Part shown: positions 1-6,041 of the stretch, piece by piece
Layout: each line of letters opens with the position of its first letter
Numbering within the stretch: position 1 is the stretch's first letter
DNA from: an uncultured Clostridia bacterium
GTDB lineage: Bacteria; Bacillota; Clostridia; Christensenellales; Borkfalkiaceae
Assembly (NCBI GenBank): GCA_934249215.1
Contig: CAKQKN010000010.1
Coordinates: forward strand, 1 to 6,054
Direction of reading: 5' to 3'
Length of the DNA stretch: 6,054 nucleotides
Notes under the pieces: model-generated
The model's database searches: none
The model's input: only the letters and a program-made list of their open reading frames with translations
Told to the model about the DNA's origin: nothing
Made by a program: the position numbers and the translations under genes

Positions 1-47
1 AAGTATTCAGAACGCAGAACAGAGCGGACGAGGGAGGTGAGAACTGA
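1..47 (+). CDS. 3' end of an upstream gene, probably the partner ABC exporter subunit
   Basis: The frame beginning at base 3 is open from the window edge and reads VFRTQNRADEGGEN before a TGA at 45-47. That stop overlaps the ATG of the next gene by one base (TGATG), an arrangement typical of translationally coupled genes. Heterodimeric ABC exporters of Clostridia are commonly encoded as two such adjoining genes, and a short polar tail after an aromatic/Ser/Thr-Gln stretch would suit the end of a nucleotide-binding domain. The assignment to an ABC subunit is inference from context. Only 14 codons are visible, and the frame beginning at base 2 is also open up to a TGA at 38-40, so even the frame is not certain. 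Confidence 0.5.
   Translation, partial: VFRTQNRADEGGEN
33..40 (+). promoter_or_regulatory. Strong ribosome binding site for the ABC exporter gene
   Basis: GGAGGTGA is a near-perfect complement of the 16S rRNA 3' end and lies six bases before the ATG at 47. It sits inside the last codons of the presumed upstream gene, which supports translational coupling and fixes the start at 47. Confidence 0.85.
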
Positions 48-1951
48 TGCCGAGACCGGGATTCAAGGGACCCAAGCCCAAGGTTTCGAAAGCTACGCTT
101 CCGCGACTTTTAAAACAACTTTTCAAAAACTATAAGTGGCAACTCGTCGTTGTCGGAATAAGCCTTATCATTTCGGCGGTCGGTTCGTCGGCTGCGGGAA
201 TATTCCTTAAAAACATAACTTCGTCGATCACTAATCAGGACTACGACGCGTTCGTCAAGGTGCTCACCGTAATGATCGCCGTCGTGCTGTCGGCGGTCGT
301 TGCGACGCTCGTAAGATCGCTCGTCATGGCGAAAGTCACCCAAGGATTTCTGCGGGACACGCGTAATGCGATGTTCAACAAAATGCAGAATCTGCCCATA
401 AAATATTTCGACACCCACACGCACGGCGACATTATGAGCGTTTACACCAACGACGTAGACGCCCTTCGTCAGCTCGTTTCGGAAAGCCTTATTTCCATCG
501 TCCAGACGACTGTAACGCTGACCGTGCTCGTCTGCACGATGCTCTTTTACAGCATATGGCTGACGCTCGTCGTTGCGGTGTTCGTCGTATTTATGATGAT
601 CATCGTCAAGAAGATCGGCGGCAATTCGGCGAAATACTTCGTCAAACAGCAACAATCGCTCGGCGCATGCGAAGGCTACGTCGAGGAAAGCATGAACGGT
701 CAGAAGGTCATCAAGGTCTTTACGCACGAGGAAGAATCGGAAAAAGCGTTCGACAAAGTGAACGGCGAACTCGTCGAGGACGCCACGAAAGCGCATACGT
801 TCGCGAATATTCTCGGACCTATGATGAACAACCTCGGTCATCTTCTTTACGTTGTTCTCGCACTCGTCGGAACGATGCTCGCCGTCGCGTCGCTCCCCGG
901 TTGGGTTAAGCATTTTTCGATTTCGGGCTCGGCGCTCGATCTTGCGATCATCGTCGCGTTTCTGCCGATGAGCCGAAACTTCACGCAGAGCGTTTCCAAC
1001 GTAACCCAGCAGATGAACGCCGTCTTTATGGGTCTTGCCGGCGCGGAAAGAATTTTCGCGATAATCGACGAAACGCCCGAAACGGACGACGGCTACGTAA
1101 CTCTCGTAAACGCCGAATACGATGAAAACGGCGAAATTCGCGAAAGCGAAAAGCGCACCGAACTCTGGGCGTGGAAGCACCCGCACAAAGCGGACGGAAC
1201 GGTCACGTTCACTCCGCTCAAGGGCGATATCGTGTTCGACGACGTGGATTTCGGCTATTCGCCCGATAAGATCGTTCTTCACGGCGTATCGCTTTACGCG
1301 CGCCCCGGTCAGAAAGTGGCGTTCGTCGGCGCGACGGGTGCCGGAAAAACGACCATCACCAATCTTATCAACAGATTTTACGATATCGCGGACGGAAAAA
1401 TCCGTTACGACGGCATAAATATCAACAAGATCAAAAAAGCCGACCTCAGGAGCTCGCTCGGAATCGTCTTGCAGGATACCAGTTTGTTCACGGGCACCGT
1501 TATGGACAACATTCGTTATGGCAGACTCGATGCGACGGACGAAGAGTGTATCGCGGCGGCAAAACTCGCCAACGCGCACGATTTCGTCATGCGGCTTCCC
1601 GACGGCTACAACACGATGCTGACCGCCGACGGAGCGAACCTGTCGCAAGGTCAAAGGCAGCTTCTGTCGATAGCCCGCGCCGCCGTTGCCGACGCGCCCG
1701 TCATGATAATGGACGAAGCGACCTCGTCGATCGACACGCGAACCGAACTTCTCGTTCAGCAAGGCACGGACAGACTTATGGAAGGCAGAACGGTTTTCGT
1801 TATCGCGCACAGACTGTCTACCGTGCAGAACTCGGACGTCATCATGGTTCTCGATCACGGCGTCATTATTGAGCGCGGCTCGCACAAAGACCTTATCGCC
1901 CAGCGCGGGAAATATTATCAGTTATATACCGGCGCGTTCGAGCTCGAATAA
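47..1951 (+). CDS. ABC exporter half-transporter, fused membrane and ATPase domains (multidrug/lipid exporter type)
   Basis: This 634-residue protein uses ATP to move a substrate out across the cytoplasmic membrane; the substrate cannot be told from sequence. Residues 31-325 form the six-helix membrane domain, with hydrophobic spans near 33-54, 69-92, 147-168, 171-188, 256-281 and 297-318. The nucleotide-binding domain follows from about 393. It has an A-loop Tyr404, Walker A GATGAGKTT at 428-436, Q-loop Gln476, signature LSQGQ at 532-536, Walker B with Asp556 and catalytic Glu557, D-loop SSID at 560-563 and switch His588. The signature has Gln where LSGGQ is usual, as seen in one half of many heterodimeric exporters. 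A polar stretch at about 345-392, containing WAWKHPH, lies between the two domains; I recall it as typical of a clostridial MdlB-like subfamily. No TTA, CTA or TCA codon occurs from codon 23 to 625, which leaves a long antisense frame open. Confidence is high for the family and low for the substrate. Confidence 0.96.
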   Translation: MPRPGFKGPKPKVSKATLPRLLKQLFKNYKWQLVVVGISLIISAVGSSAAGIFLKNITSSITNQDYDAFVKVLTVMIAVVLSAVVATLVRSLVMAKVTQGFLRDTRNAMFNKMQNLPIKYFDTHTHGDIMSVYTNDVDALRQLVSESLISIVQTTVTLTVLVCTMLFYSIWLTLVVAVFVVFMMIIVKKIGGNSAKYFVKQQQSLGACEGYVEESMNGQKVIKVFTHEEESEKAFDKVNGELVEDATKAHTFANILGPMMNNLGHLLYVVLALVGTMLAVASLPGWVKHFSISGSALDLAIIVAFLPMSRNFTQSVSNVTQQMNAVFMGLAGAERIFAIIDETPETDDGYVTLVNAEYDENGEIRESEKRTELWAWKHPHKADGTVTFTPLKGDIVFDDVDFGYSPDKIVLHGVSLYARPGQKVAFVGATGAGKTTITNLINRFYDIADGKIRYDGININKIKKADLRSSLGIVLQDTSLFTGTVMDNIRYGRLDATDEECIAAAKLANAHDFVMRLPDGYNTMLTADGANLSQGQRQLLSIARAAVADAPVMIMDEATSSIDTRTELLVQQGTDRLMEGRTVFVIAHRLSTVQNSDVIMVLDHGVIIERGSHKDLIAQRGKYYQLYTGAFELE

Positions 1952-1971
1952 GCCGAGATCGGATAAAACGT

Positions 1972-2000
1972 TTGATTTTGTTTCGTATATGTGATACAAT
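1972..2000 (+). promoter_or_regulatory. Sigma-A-like promoter for the membrane protein/lipoprotein operon
   Basis: TTGATT at 1972-1977 and TACAAT at 1995-2000 are separated by 17 bases, the optimal spacing for housekeeping sigma factors. A TG at 1992-1993, one base before the -10 box, makes an extended -10. Transcription would be expected to start near 2007, giving a leader of about 68 bases. It lies 20 bases after the exporter stop codon, so the two downstream genes can be expressed independently of the exporter. Confidence 0.75.
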
Positions 2001-2002
2001 AA

Positions 2003-2028
2003 AGGCTGTCGCAGGAGTGCGGCGGCCT
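2003..2028 (+). promoter_or_regulatory. GC-rich stem-loop in the intergenic leader; possible weak terminator of the exporter operon
   Basis: AGGCTGTCGCA at 2003-2013 pairs with TGCGGCGGCCT at 2018-2028 over 11 bp, with two G-U wobbles and a GGAG loop. CTCTTTCAT follows. The U-content is low for an intrinsic terminator, but no better candidate follows the exporter gene. Because the predicted transcription start near 2007 lies inside the left arm, a transcript from the local promoter would keep only about 7 bp of the stem, while read-through RNA would form all of it. The pairing is seen directly; the role is inference. Confidence 0.5.
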
Positions 2029-2036
2029 CTTTCATA

Positions 2037-2056
2037 ATCGCGGTTTTGCCCGCGGT
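2037..2056 (+). promoter_or_regulatory. Second leader stem-loop, just upstream of the ribosome binding site
   Basis: ATCGCGG at 2037-2043 pairs with CCGCGGT at 2050-2056 over 7 bp, including one wobble, around a TTTTGC loop. It ends seven bases before the Shine-Dalgarno region. CTTTC at 2029-2033 can also pair with GAAAG at 2063-2067, enclosing this hairpin and covering part of the Shine-Dalgarno site. Whether this controls translation is not shown by the sequence. Confidence 0.4.
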
Positions 2057-2063
2057 CGGGGCG

Positions 2064-2070
2064 AAAGGAG
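2064..2070 (+). promoter_or_regulatory. Ribosome binding site setting the start at 2075
   Basis: AAAGGAG lies four bases before the ATG at 2075. The spacing is a little short, but the match is much better than at the alternatives: the in-frame ATG at 2105 has no site, and the one at 2153 has only GGAG eleven bases away. Confidence 0.75.
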
Positions 2071-2074
2071 AAAT

Positions 2075-3826
2075 ATGGACGACAAGTTTGCGGAAAAGCG
2101 CAAAATGTTCGACGGATCGGGCGGGAAAAAAACGTGCGGAGAAAGAGCGGACATGGCGGAAAAGCGCGGAAAAATCAAAAAATACGTGATAATTTACGCA
2201 TGCGTGACGCTTTTTGCGTTCCTCGTATATTATTTCGCTCTGCCGCCGATCAATCTTTTGAGCTGCGGATTCTGGTTTTATCTCGCCTTTTTAATGCTCG
2301 TCTACATTGCGCCCGTCGCAGTCGGAAGAGTAAACGACGGGGTTCCGAAAAAACCGGGCGAGAAAAGATTTCGGATCAGACTCGGCTCTCATTACGAGTC
2401 TGATCGATATAATATCGTCGTAAAAAATATTCTGTGGCTGGCGGTCATTCCGGTATGCGTCGTGATTCTCGGCGGGATTATCGGTTCGCCGCTGTTCCGA
2501 GCGAAAGAATACGCTTCCGTAATAACCGTGGACGAGCGCGTGTTCAAAGAGGATATGGCCGAAACCAACAACGTGGAAAACGTCGCGCTTATGGACACCG
2601 ATTCTGCACGTATTTTCGGGCAGAGAACGCTCGGCGAACTTGCGGGCGTCGTTTCGCAGTACGCCATTTCCGATCTATACACACAGATAAATTATAACAA
2701 TACGCCGCAAAAGGTGGCGAACCTCGAATACGACGGGTTCTTCAAGTGGACGGGCAACCGCAAAAACGGCGTTCCGGGCTACGTTATCGTCGATCCCGTC
2801 AAAAACACTTCGAAATTCGTCGCGCTTGAAAAGCCGATGAAATACGTCGTTAGCGCATATTTCGGCGAAGATCTTTCGAGGAAACTGCGCTTTTTATACC
2901 CGACTAAGATTATGGGCACGCCGCGTTTCGAAATCGACGAGAGCGGGCTTCCCATGTTCGTCGTTCCGTGTTACAAGCCGCGCATATTCATGTTCGGGGC
3001 GGCTGACGTGTTCGAAGTCATCATATTCGATCCATGCTCGGGCAAAGGTACGCTTTACTCGGTGGGCGACGTTCCGTCCTGGGTAGATGCGGTTTTCGAA
3101 GGCGACCTCGCTTGCGAAAAATATAACTGGTACGGCGAGTATTCGGGCGGCTTTATCAACAGCATAATCGGGAACAAAGGCTGCAAGCGCACGACCGACG
3201 ATTACGGCTATCTCATCGCGAACGACGACGTCTGGTACTACACGGGCGTCACGTCGGTTACGGGCGACGAAAGCAATATCGGTTTCATTCTGACGAACGC
3301 CCGCACCGGCGAGTATAAATATTACCCCGTCCACGGTGCCGAGGAGCATTCGGCTATGGGTGCCGCGGAAGGCGAGGTTCAGGAAAAAGGTTACAACGCG
3401 TCTTTCCCCGCGCTCATCAACGTTCGCGGCGAAGCGACTTATATCATGGTGCTCAAGGACGCGAACGGAATCGTCAAACTCTACGCTCTCGTGAACGTCG
3501 AAAGATATAACCTCGTGGCAACGGGCGCGACGCAGTCGGATGCGATGGAAAAATACGTCGAACTCCTCGCAAAGAACGGCGTTTCGGGCGCGGAAACCGC
3601 AAAATCGACGAAAACGTTCGTCGTCGGCGAAGTCTTTACCGCGCAGATAGGCGGCAATACTTATTATTACTTCAAGCCCGAGGGCGCGGAAACCGACGAA
3701 TACTATCGCATTTCCGCCGCGGACGACGAAAGCGCGATCTTCGTCAAAGTCGGGCAAACGATAACCGTTACGTATGAAAACGCCGACGATAAGGGAATAT
3801 ATAAAATCGTCGAACTGAAAAGATAA
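2075..3826 (+). CDS. Conserved membrane protein of unknown function, three transmembrane segments and a large C-terminal domain
   Basis: This 583-residue protein has no function I can name. The N-terminus (1-36) is basic and polar. Hydrophobic spans lie near 37-58, 62-83 and 118-137. The loop between spans two and three is rich in Lys/Arg, so the positive-inside rule puts the N-terminus in the cytoplasm and residues 140-583 outside. That region is mixed alpha/beta with many Tyr and Trp and four cysteines (299, 321, 347, 370) that could form disulfides. The part from about 385 to 480 contains TGVTSVTGDESNIGF and ALINVRGEATYIMVLKD. From memory, similar proteins with the same blocks occur in several gut Clostridia without a known role; this needs a search. 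Residues 510-583 look like a small all-beta module (FVVGEVFTAQIGG, FVKVGQTITVTYE) and could be OB-like. The gene has its own promoter and is probably co-transcribed with the lipoprotein 55 bases downstream. A later start at Met27 (2153) would keep all three spans. Confidence 0.85.
   Translation: MDDKFAEKRKMFDGSGGKKTCGERADMAEKRGKIKKYVIIYACVTLFAFLVYYFALPPINLLSCGFWFYLAFLMLVYIAPVAVGRVNDGVPKKPGEKRFRIRLGSHYESDRYNIVVKNILWLAVIPVCVVILGGIIGSPLFRAKEYASVITVDERVFKEDMAETNNVENVALMDTDSARIFGQRTLGELAGVVSQYAISDLYTQINYNNTPQKVANLEYDGFFKWTGNRKNGVPGYVIVDPVKNTSKFVALEKPMKYVVSAYFGEDLSRKLRFLYPTKIMGTPRFEIDESGLPMFVVPCYKPRIFMFGAADVFEVIIFDPCSGKGTLYSVGDVPSWVDAVFEGDLACEKYNWYGEYSGGFINSIIGNKGCKRTTDDYGYLIANDDVWYYTGVTSVTGDESNIGFILTNARTGEYKYYPVHGAEEHSAMGAAEGEVQEKGYNASFPALINVRGEATYIMVLKDANGIVKLYALVNVERYNLVATGATQSDAMEKYVELLAKNGVSGAETAKSTKTFVVGEVFTAQIGGNTYYYFKPEGAETDEYYRISAADDESAIFVKVGQTITVTYENADDKGIYKIVELKR
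2374..2417 (+). repeat. Two adjoining inverted repeats inside the membrane-protein gene
   Basis: GATCAGACTCG at 2374-2384 and CGAGTCTGATC at 2395-2405 are perfect 11-base inverted copies around a 10-base spacer. CGATATAATATCG at 2405-2417 follows directly and is itself a perfect 6-base inverted repeat around a central A. It contains TATAAT at 2408-2413. The DNA encodes residues about 100-115, the basic loop before the third membrane span. There is no run of T afterwards, so it does not look like a terminator. It could be a protein-binding site, an RNA structure or chance. Confidence 0.6.
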
Positions 3827-3870
3827 AAATATCGGCTCGGGTTTCCGAAAAGACGTGGGGCTCGCTGCCG

Positions 3871-3876
3871 AAGAGG
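3871..3876 (+). promoter_or_regulatory. Ribosome binding site deciding the lipoprotein start
   Basis: AAGAGG lies five bases before the ATG at 3882. A GTG at 3855 is in frame upstream but has no good site before it and would add nine polar residues ahead of a standard signal peptide, so 3882 is preferred. Confidence 0.75.
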
Positions 3877-3881
3877 ATAAT

Positions 3882-5987
3882 ATGAAAAAAACGAAAGGAA
3901 TGATTTTGCTGCTCGTCGTATGCGTGGCGGCGACGGCTTGCGCGCTTGCGGCGTGCAACGAAAAGCAAAGACTTAACACTCCCGAAAACGTGCGTATCAC
4001 CGAGAGCGATTATCTCGTCTGGGACGAAGTGGCGGGGGCTGACGGCTATATGGTGGCGGCGAACGGTAAAAAATATTACACTGACATCGCTTCGCTCGAC
4101 TTGCTCGATATCACCGTCGAGTACGTCAATTACAGATTTTCCGTTTTCGCGCTGTGCGAAAGCGACCGTGCGAAAGATTCCGTTCCCACGAAACCTCTCG
4201 TGTATAAGCCCGAATATCCCGACGATATTTTCGAATATACGCGGCTCGATTCCAAAAAGGACGTTGGTTACGTCGTTTCGTTGAAAACGGGGCTTTCGGC
4301 TGAAAATTTGCCCGAAAAACTCATCGTTCCGTCCGTAACGCCCAACGGCGACAGCGTCGTTGCCGTCACCGGGCTTTCCAACGCCGAAACGAGATGTGTC
4401 TGGATCCCGAACAGCGTCAGTCAGATAGGCAGCGAAACTTTTAAAGGCTCCGCAAATCTCGCTCGGGTTCATCTTCCCGACCATCTTAAGACGGTGCCCG
4501 AACAGGCATTTTCCGGCTGCGCAAAACTTTCCGAAATTTCCCTTCCGGGCGAAATAACGACCGTCTACGGCAACGCCTTCAACGGCTGTTCTTCGCTCAA
4601 AGAGATCGTTCTGCCAAAGACGCTTACGAACCTTGCGGTCAATAGCGACGGCGCGTTCGTCGGGTGCGATTCTCTCGGAAAAATCGTCGTGGAACAAGTT
4701 CCCGTCAAGGACGAGGGCGAAAATTCTTCGGAAACGGACGGATCGGGTAACGCCGACGATTCTTCGAGCGGCGATTCGTCCGACAGCGGTTCGACGGAAA
4801 CCAAAGAACGACCCAAGGAAGAAGTAAACGGCAACGGCTATTATTACGTCGAGAAAGGCTGTCTGATGTCGAAAAGCAGAATGCTTATAAAAGCGCTCGG
4901 CGGGTTCGAATTTCCCGACGACGTTACGATTATAGGCTACTACGCTTTGGACGGACGGAAAGAGTTGACGAACGTCGTTCTGCCGAATACGGTTTCAACG
5001 ATTTGCGGCGGCGCGTTTTCCGACTGCGTAAATCTCGAATCGATAGAATTAAACGACTATTTAAACTCGATTGTTACGAACGGCAATCCCGTTTTCAAAA
5101 ACTGCAAAAAACTTAAATCGCTCGAAATTCCCGCCTACGTAGGATCGATCGACGGCAACTTGTTCGCCGGTTGCGACTCCCTCACGAGGGTCAGCGTCGA
5201 TCCCGCTAACGCGAATTATAGGGACGAGAATAACTTTATTATCCGTGGCACCGAAATCGTTTGCGGTCTTAAGGCGATCGATTTCCCCTCGAGCGTAACG
5301 TCGATCGGAAATTACGCTTATGCATATTCGACCATAACCGAAGCGAATATTCCGAGCCGTATCACGATAGGTAATAGCGCGTTCGCTTATTGTCTTAACC
5401 TCAAAAAAGTTACGCTCGGAAGCGGAACTCAATCCGTCCCCGATTACGCGTTCCTCTACTGTTGTAACCTTGAAACTCTCGACCTTCCCGAGGAGACCAA
5501 GACGTTCGGAATGGGCTCGTTCTTTGGGGCATTGAAGCTTTCGGTCGTTTTGCCTCGCAACGTGAACAGAATCGATTCAATGGCTTTTTACGGAGCCACA
5601 GTTTACACTGATGCGGATAAATCTAAAGATTGGATTTCGAGCGGTGATATCTCGTTCAACGGTTGGGTGTTCCTCGGCTGTTCGTTCGGGAGTGAAAACG
5701 GAAAGTCGTACGTGAATACGTTCGTTTATAATAACGAAAAAGACAACGTAACGCTCAAAACGTTAGGTTTGAACGCGCCGAATAAAGCATATCGCGCAGT
5801 TCCCGTCCGCGAGGGTTACGAGTTCGCCGGTTGGGCGACGGAAGAGGGCGGCGCCGTCGTGTATGCGCCTTTCGATTGTTCGCTCGACGTGGACGGAATG
5901 ACGCCGTATAAGGCGACGCTCACCGCCGAAGAAGTTGCGGGACTTAAAAACGGAACGACTTTATACGCCGTCTTGACTAAAAAATAA
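3882..5987 (+). CDS. Surface lipoprotein with fibronectin-III-like domain, BspA-type leucine-rich repeats and InlB-repeat-like C-terminus
   Basis: This 701-residue protein is probably displayed on the outside of the membrane and used for binding; its ligand is unknown. Residues 1-25 are a lipoprotein signal: MKKTK, a hydrophobic core, then lipobox LAAC with Cys25 as the lipid-bearing residue. Residues 31-109 resemble a fibronectin type III domain (LVWDEVAGADGYMV, then YRFSVFAL). Residues 175-269 and 344-577 hold about 13 repeats, mostly 22-23 residues, of the BspA/LRR_5 pattern LP..v..Ig..AF.gC..L..i. Between them lie an acidic Ser-rich linker (276-316) and a beta-hairpin module (318-343) of the type common in BspA proteins; a second such module is at 439-467. 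The C-terminus (636-701) has GYEFAGWATEEGG and TTLYAVL, as in InlB B-repeats. There is no LPXTG motif or membrane anchor at the end, so the lipid is the likely attachment. It probably shares a transcript with the membrane protein upstream. Family confidence is high; the ligand is unknown. Confidence 0.93.
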   Translation: MKKTKGMILLLVVCVAATACALAACNEKQRLNTPENVRITESDYLVWDEVAGADGYMVAANGKKYYTDIASLDLLDITVEYVNYRFSVFALCESDRAKDSVPTKPLVYKPEYPDDIFEYTRLDSKKDVGYVVSLKTGLSAENLPEKLIVPSVTPNGDSVVAVTGLSNAETRCVWIPNSVSQIGSETFKGSANLARVHLPDHLKTVPEQAFSGCAKLSEISLPGEITTVYGNAFNGCSSLKEIVLPKTLTNLAVNSDGAFVGCDSLGKIVVEQVPVKDEGENSSETDGSGNADDSSSGDSSDSGSTETKERPKEEVNGNGYYYVEKGCLMSKSRMLIKALGGFEFPDDVTIIGYYALDGRKELTNVVLPNTVSTICGGAFSDCVNLESIELNDYLNSIVTNGNPVFKNCKKLKSLEIPAYVGSIDGNLFAGCDSLTRVSVDPANANYRDENNFIIRGTEIVCGLKAIDFPSSVTSIGNYAYAYSTITEANIPSRITIGNSAFAYCLNLKKVTLGSGTQSVPDYAFLYCCNLETLDLPEETKTFGMGSFFGALKLSVVLPRNVNRIDSMAFYGATVYTDADKSKDWISSGDISFNGWVFLGCSFGSENGKSYVNTFVYNNEKDNVTLKTLGLNAPNKAYRAVPVREGYEFAGWATEEGGAVVYAPFDCSLDVDGMTPYKATLTAEEVAGLKNGTTLYAVLTKK
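4404..4688 (+). repeat. First block of BspA-type leucine-rich repeats (four units)
   Basis: Residues 175-197, 198-220 and 221-243 of the lipoprotein are three consecutive 23-residue units, followed by a 26-residue unit at 244-269. Each starts with I/L-P and carries an AF..GC-type core (TFKGS in the first). Copies have diverged at the DNA level, so this is a protein repeat and not a recent tandem duplication. Confidence 0.85.
4707..4829 (+). other. Low-complexity acidic Ser-rich linker within the lipoprotein
   Basis: Residues 276-316 are almost only Ser, Asp, Glu, Gly, Thr and Asn, with a few Lys, Arg and Pro at the ends. The segment interrupts the repeat solenoid and is likely a flexible, highly charged spacer. 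Its codons vary (TCT, TCG, AGC, TCC), so it is not a simple DNA microsatellite. Confidence 0.85.
4911..5612 (+). repeat. Second block of BspA-type leucine-rich repeats (about nine units)
   Basis: Units fall at residues 344-366, 367-389, 390-415, 416-438, 468-489, 490-511, 512-534, 535-556 and about 557-577. Most are 22-23 residues with the I/L/F-P start and a small-residue/aromatic core. A non-repeat hairpin module at 439-467 (DPANANYRDENN) breaks the register. The last unit lacks the usual GC and grades into the next region. Confidence 0.8.
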
Positions 5988-6003
5988 AAATATTCGAAAA
6001 CCG

Positions 6004-6041
6004 AAAATATCCGTAACGATTTTTGTCGTTACGGATATTTT
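6004..6041 (+). terminator. Intrinsic terminator after the lipoprotein gene
   Basis: AAAATATCCGTAACGA at 6004-6019 and TCGTTACGGATATTTT at 6026-6041 form a perfect 16-bp stem with a TTTTTG loop, 16 bases after the stop codon. The A-run on one side and T-run on the other give a U-tract in either direction, so it could serve a convergent gene beyond the window as well. It marks the end of the membrane protein/lipoprotein unit. Confidence 0.9.

Noticed and set aside
110..1885. Antisense open frame of about 590 codons across the exporter gene
   Set aside because: It is codon-aligned with the exporter gene and stays open only because that gene avoids TTA, CTA and TCA. Its translation is rich in Arg, Asp, Val and His without any fold pattern, while the sense strand has every ABC motif.
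1937..1948. Perfect 12-base palindrome TTCGAGCTCGAA at the end of the exporter gene
   Set aside because: It has no loop and no T-run, and it encodes the FELE tail that I recall as common in this subfamily, so it is better explained by coding.
2017..2037. Six-codon GTG open frame in the leader (MRRPLS) as a leader peptide
   Set aside because: The possible Shine-Dalgarno GGAG overlaps the GTG itself, leaving no spacing, and there is no run of regulatory codons.
3837..3848. TCGG-GTTT-CCGA hairpin between the membrane protein and the lipoprotein as a terminator
   Set aside because: The stem is only 4 bp and no T-run follows, so read-through into the lipoprotein gene is expected.
3855..3881. GTG at 3855 as the lipoprotein start
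   Set aside because: It would put nine mostly polar residues before a canonical signal peptide and has no good ribosome binding site. The ATG at 3882 has AAGAGG five bases before it.
2894..4697. Two further long antisense open frames across the downstream genes
   Set aside because: Each is aligned with the sense codons of one of the genes it crosses, the same codon-bias effect. The products are Arg/Phe/Val-rich and lack recognisable domains, and the sense genes have clear start sites.
4707..4829. Ser/Asp-rich segment as a DNA microsatellite or phase-variable tract
   Set aside because: Ser codons are mixed and no short DNA unit repeats in tandem, so slippage is unlikely.
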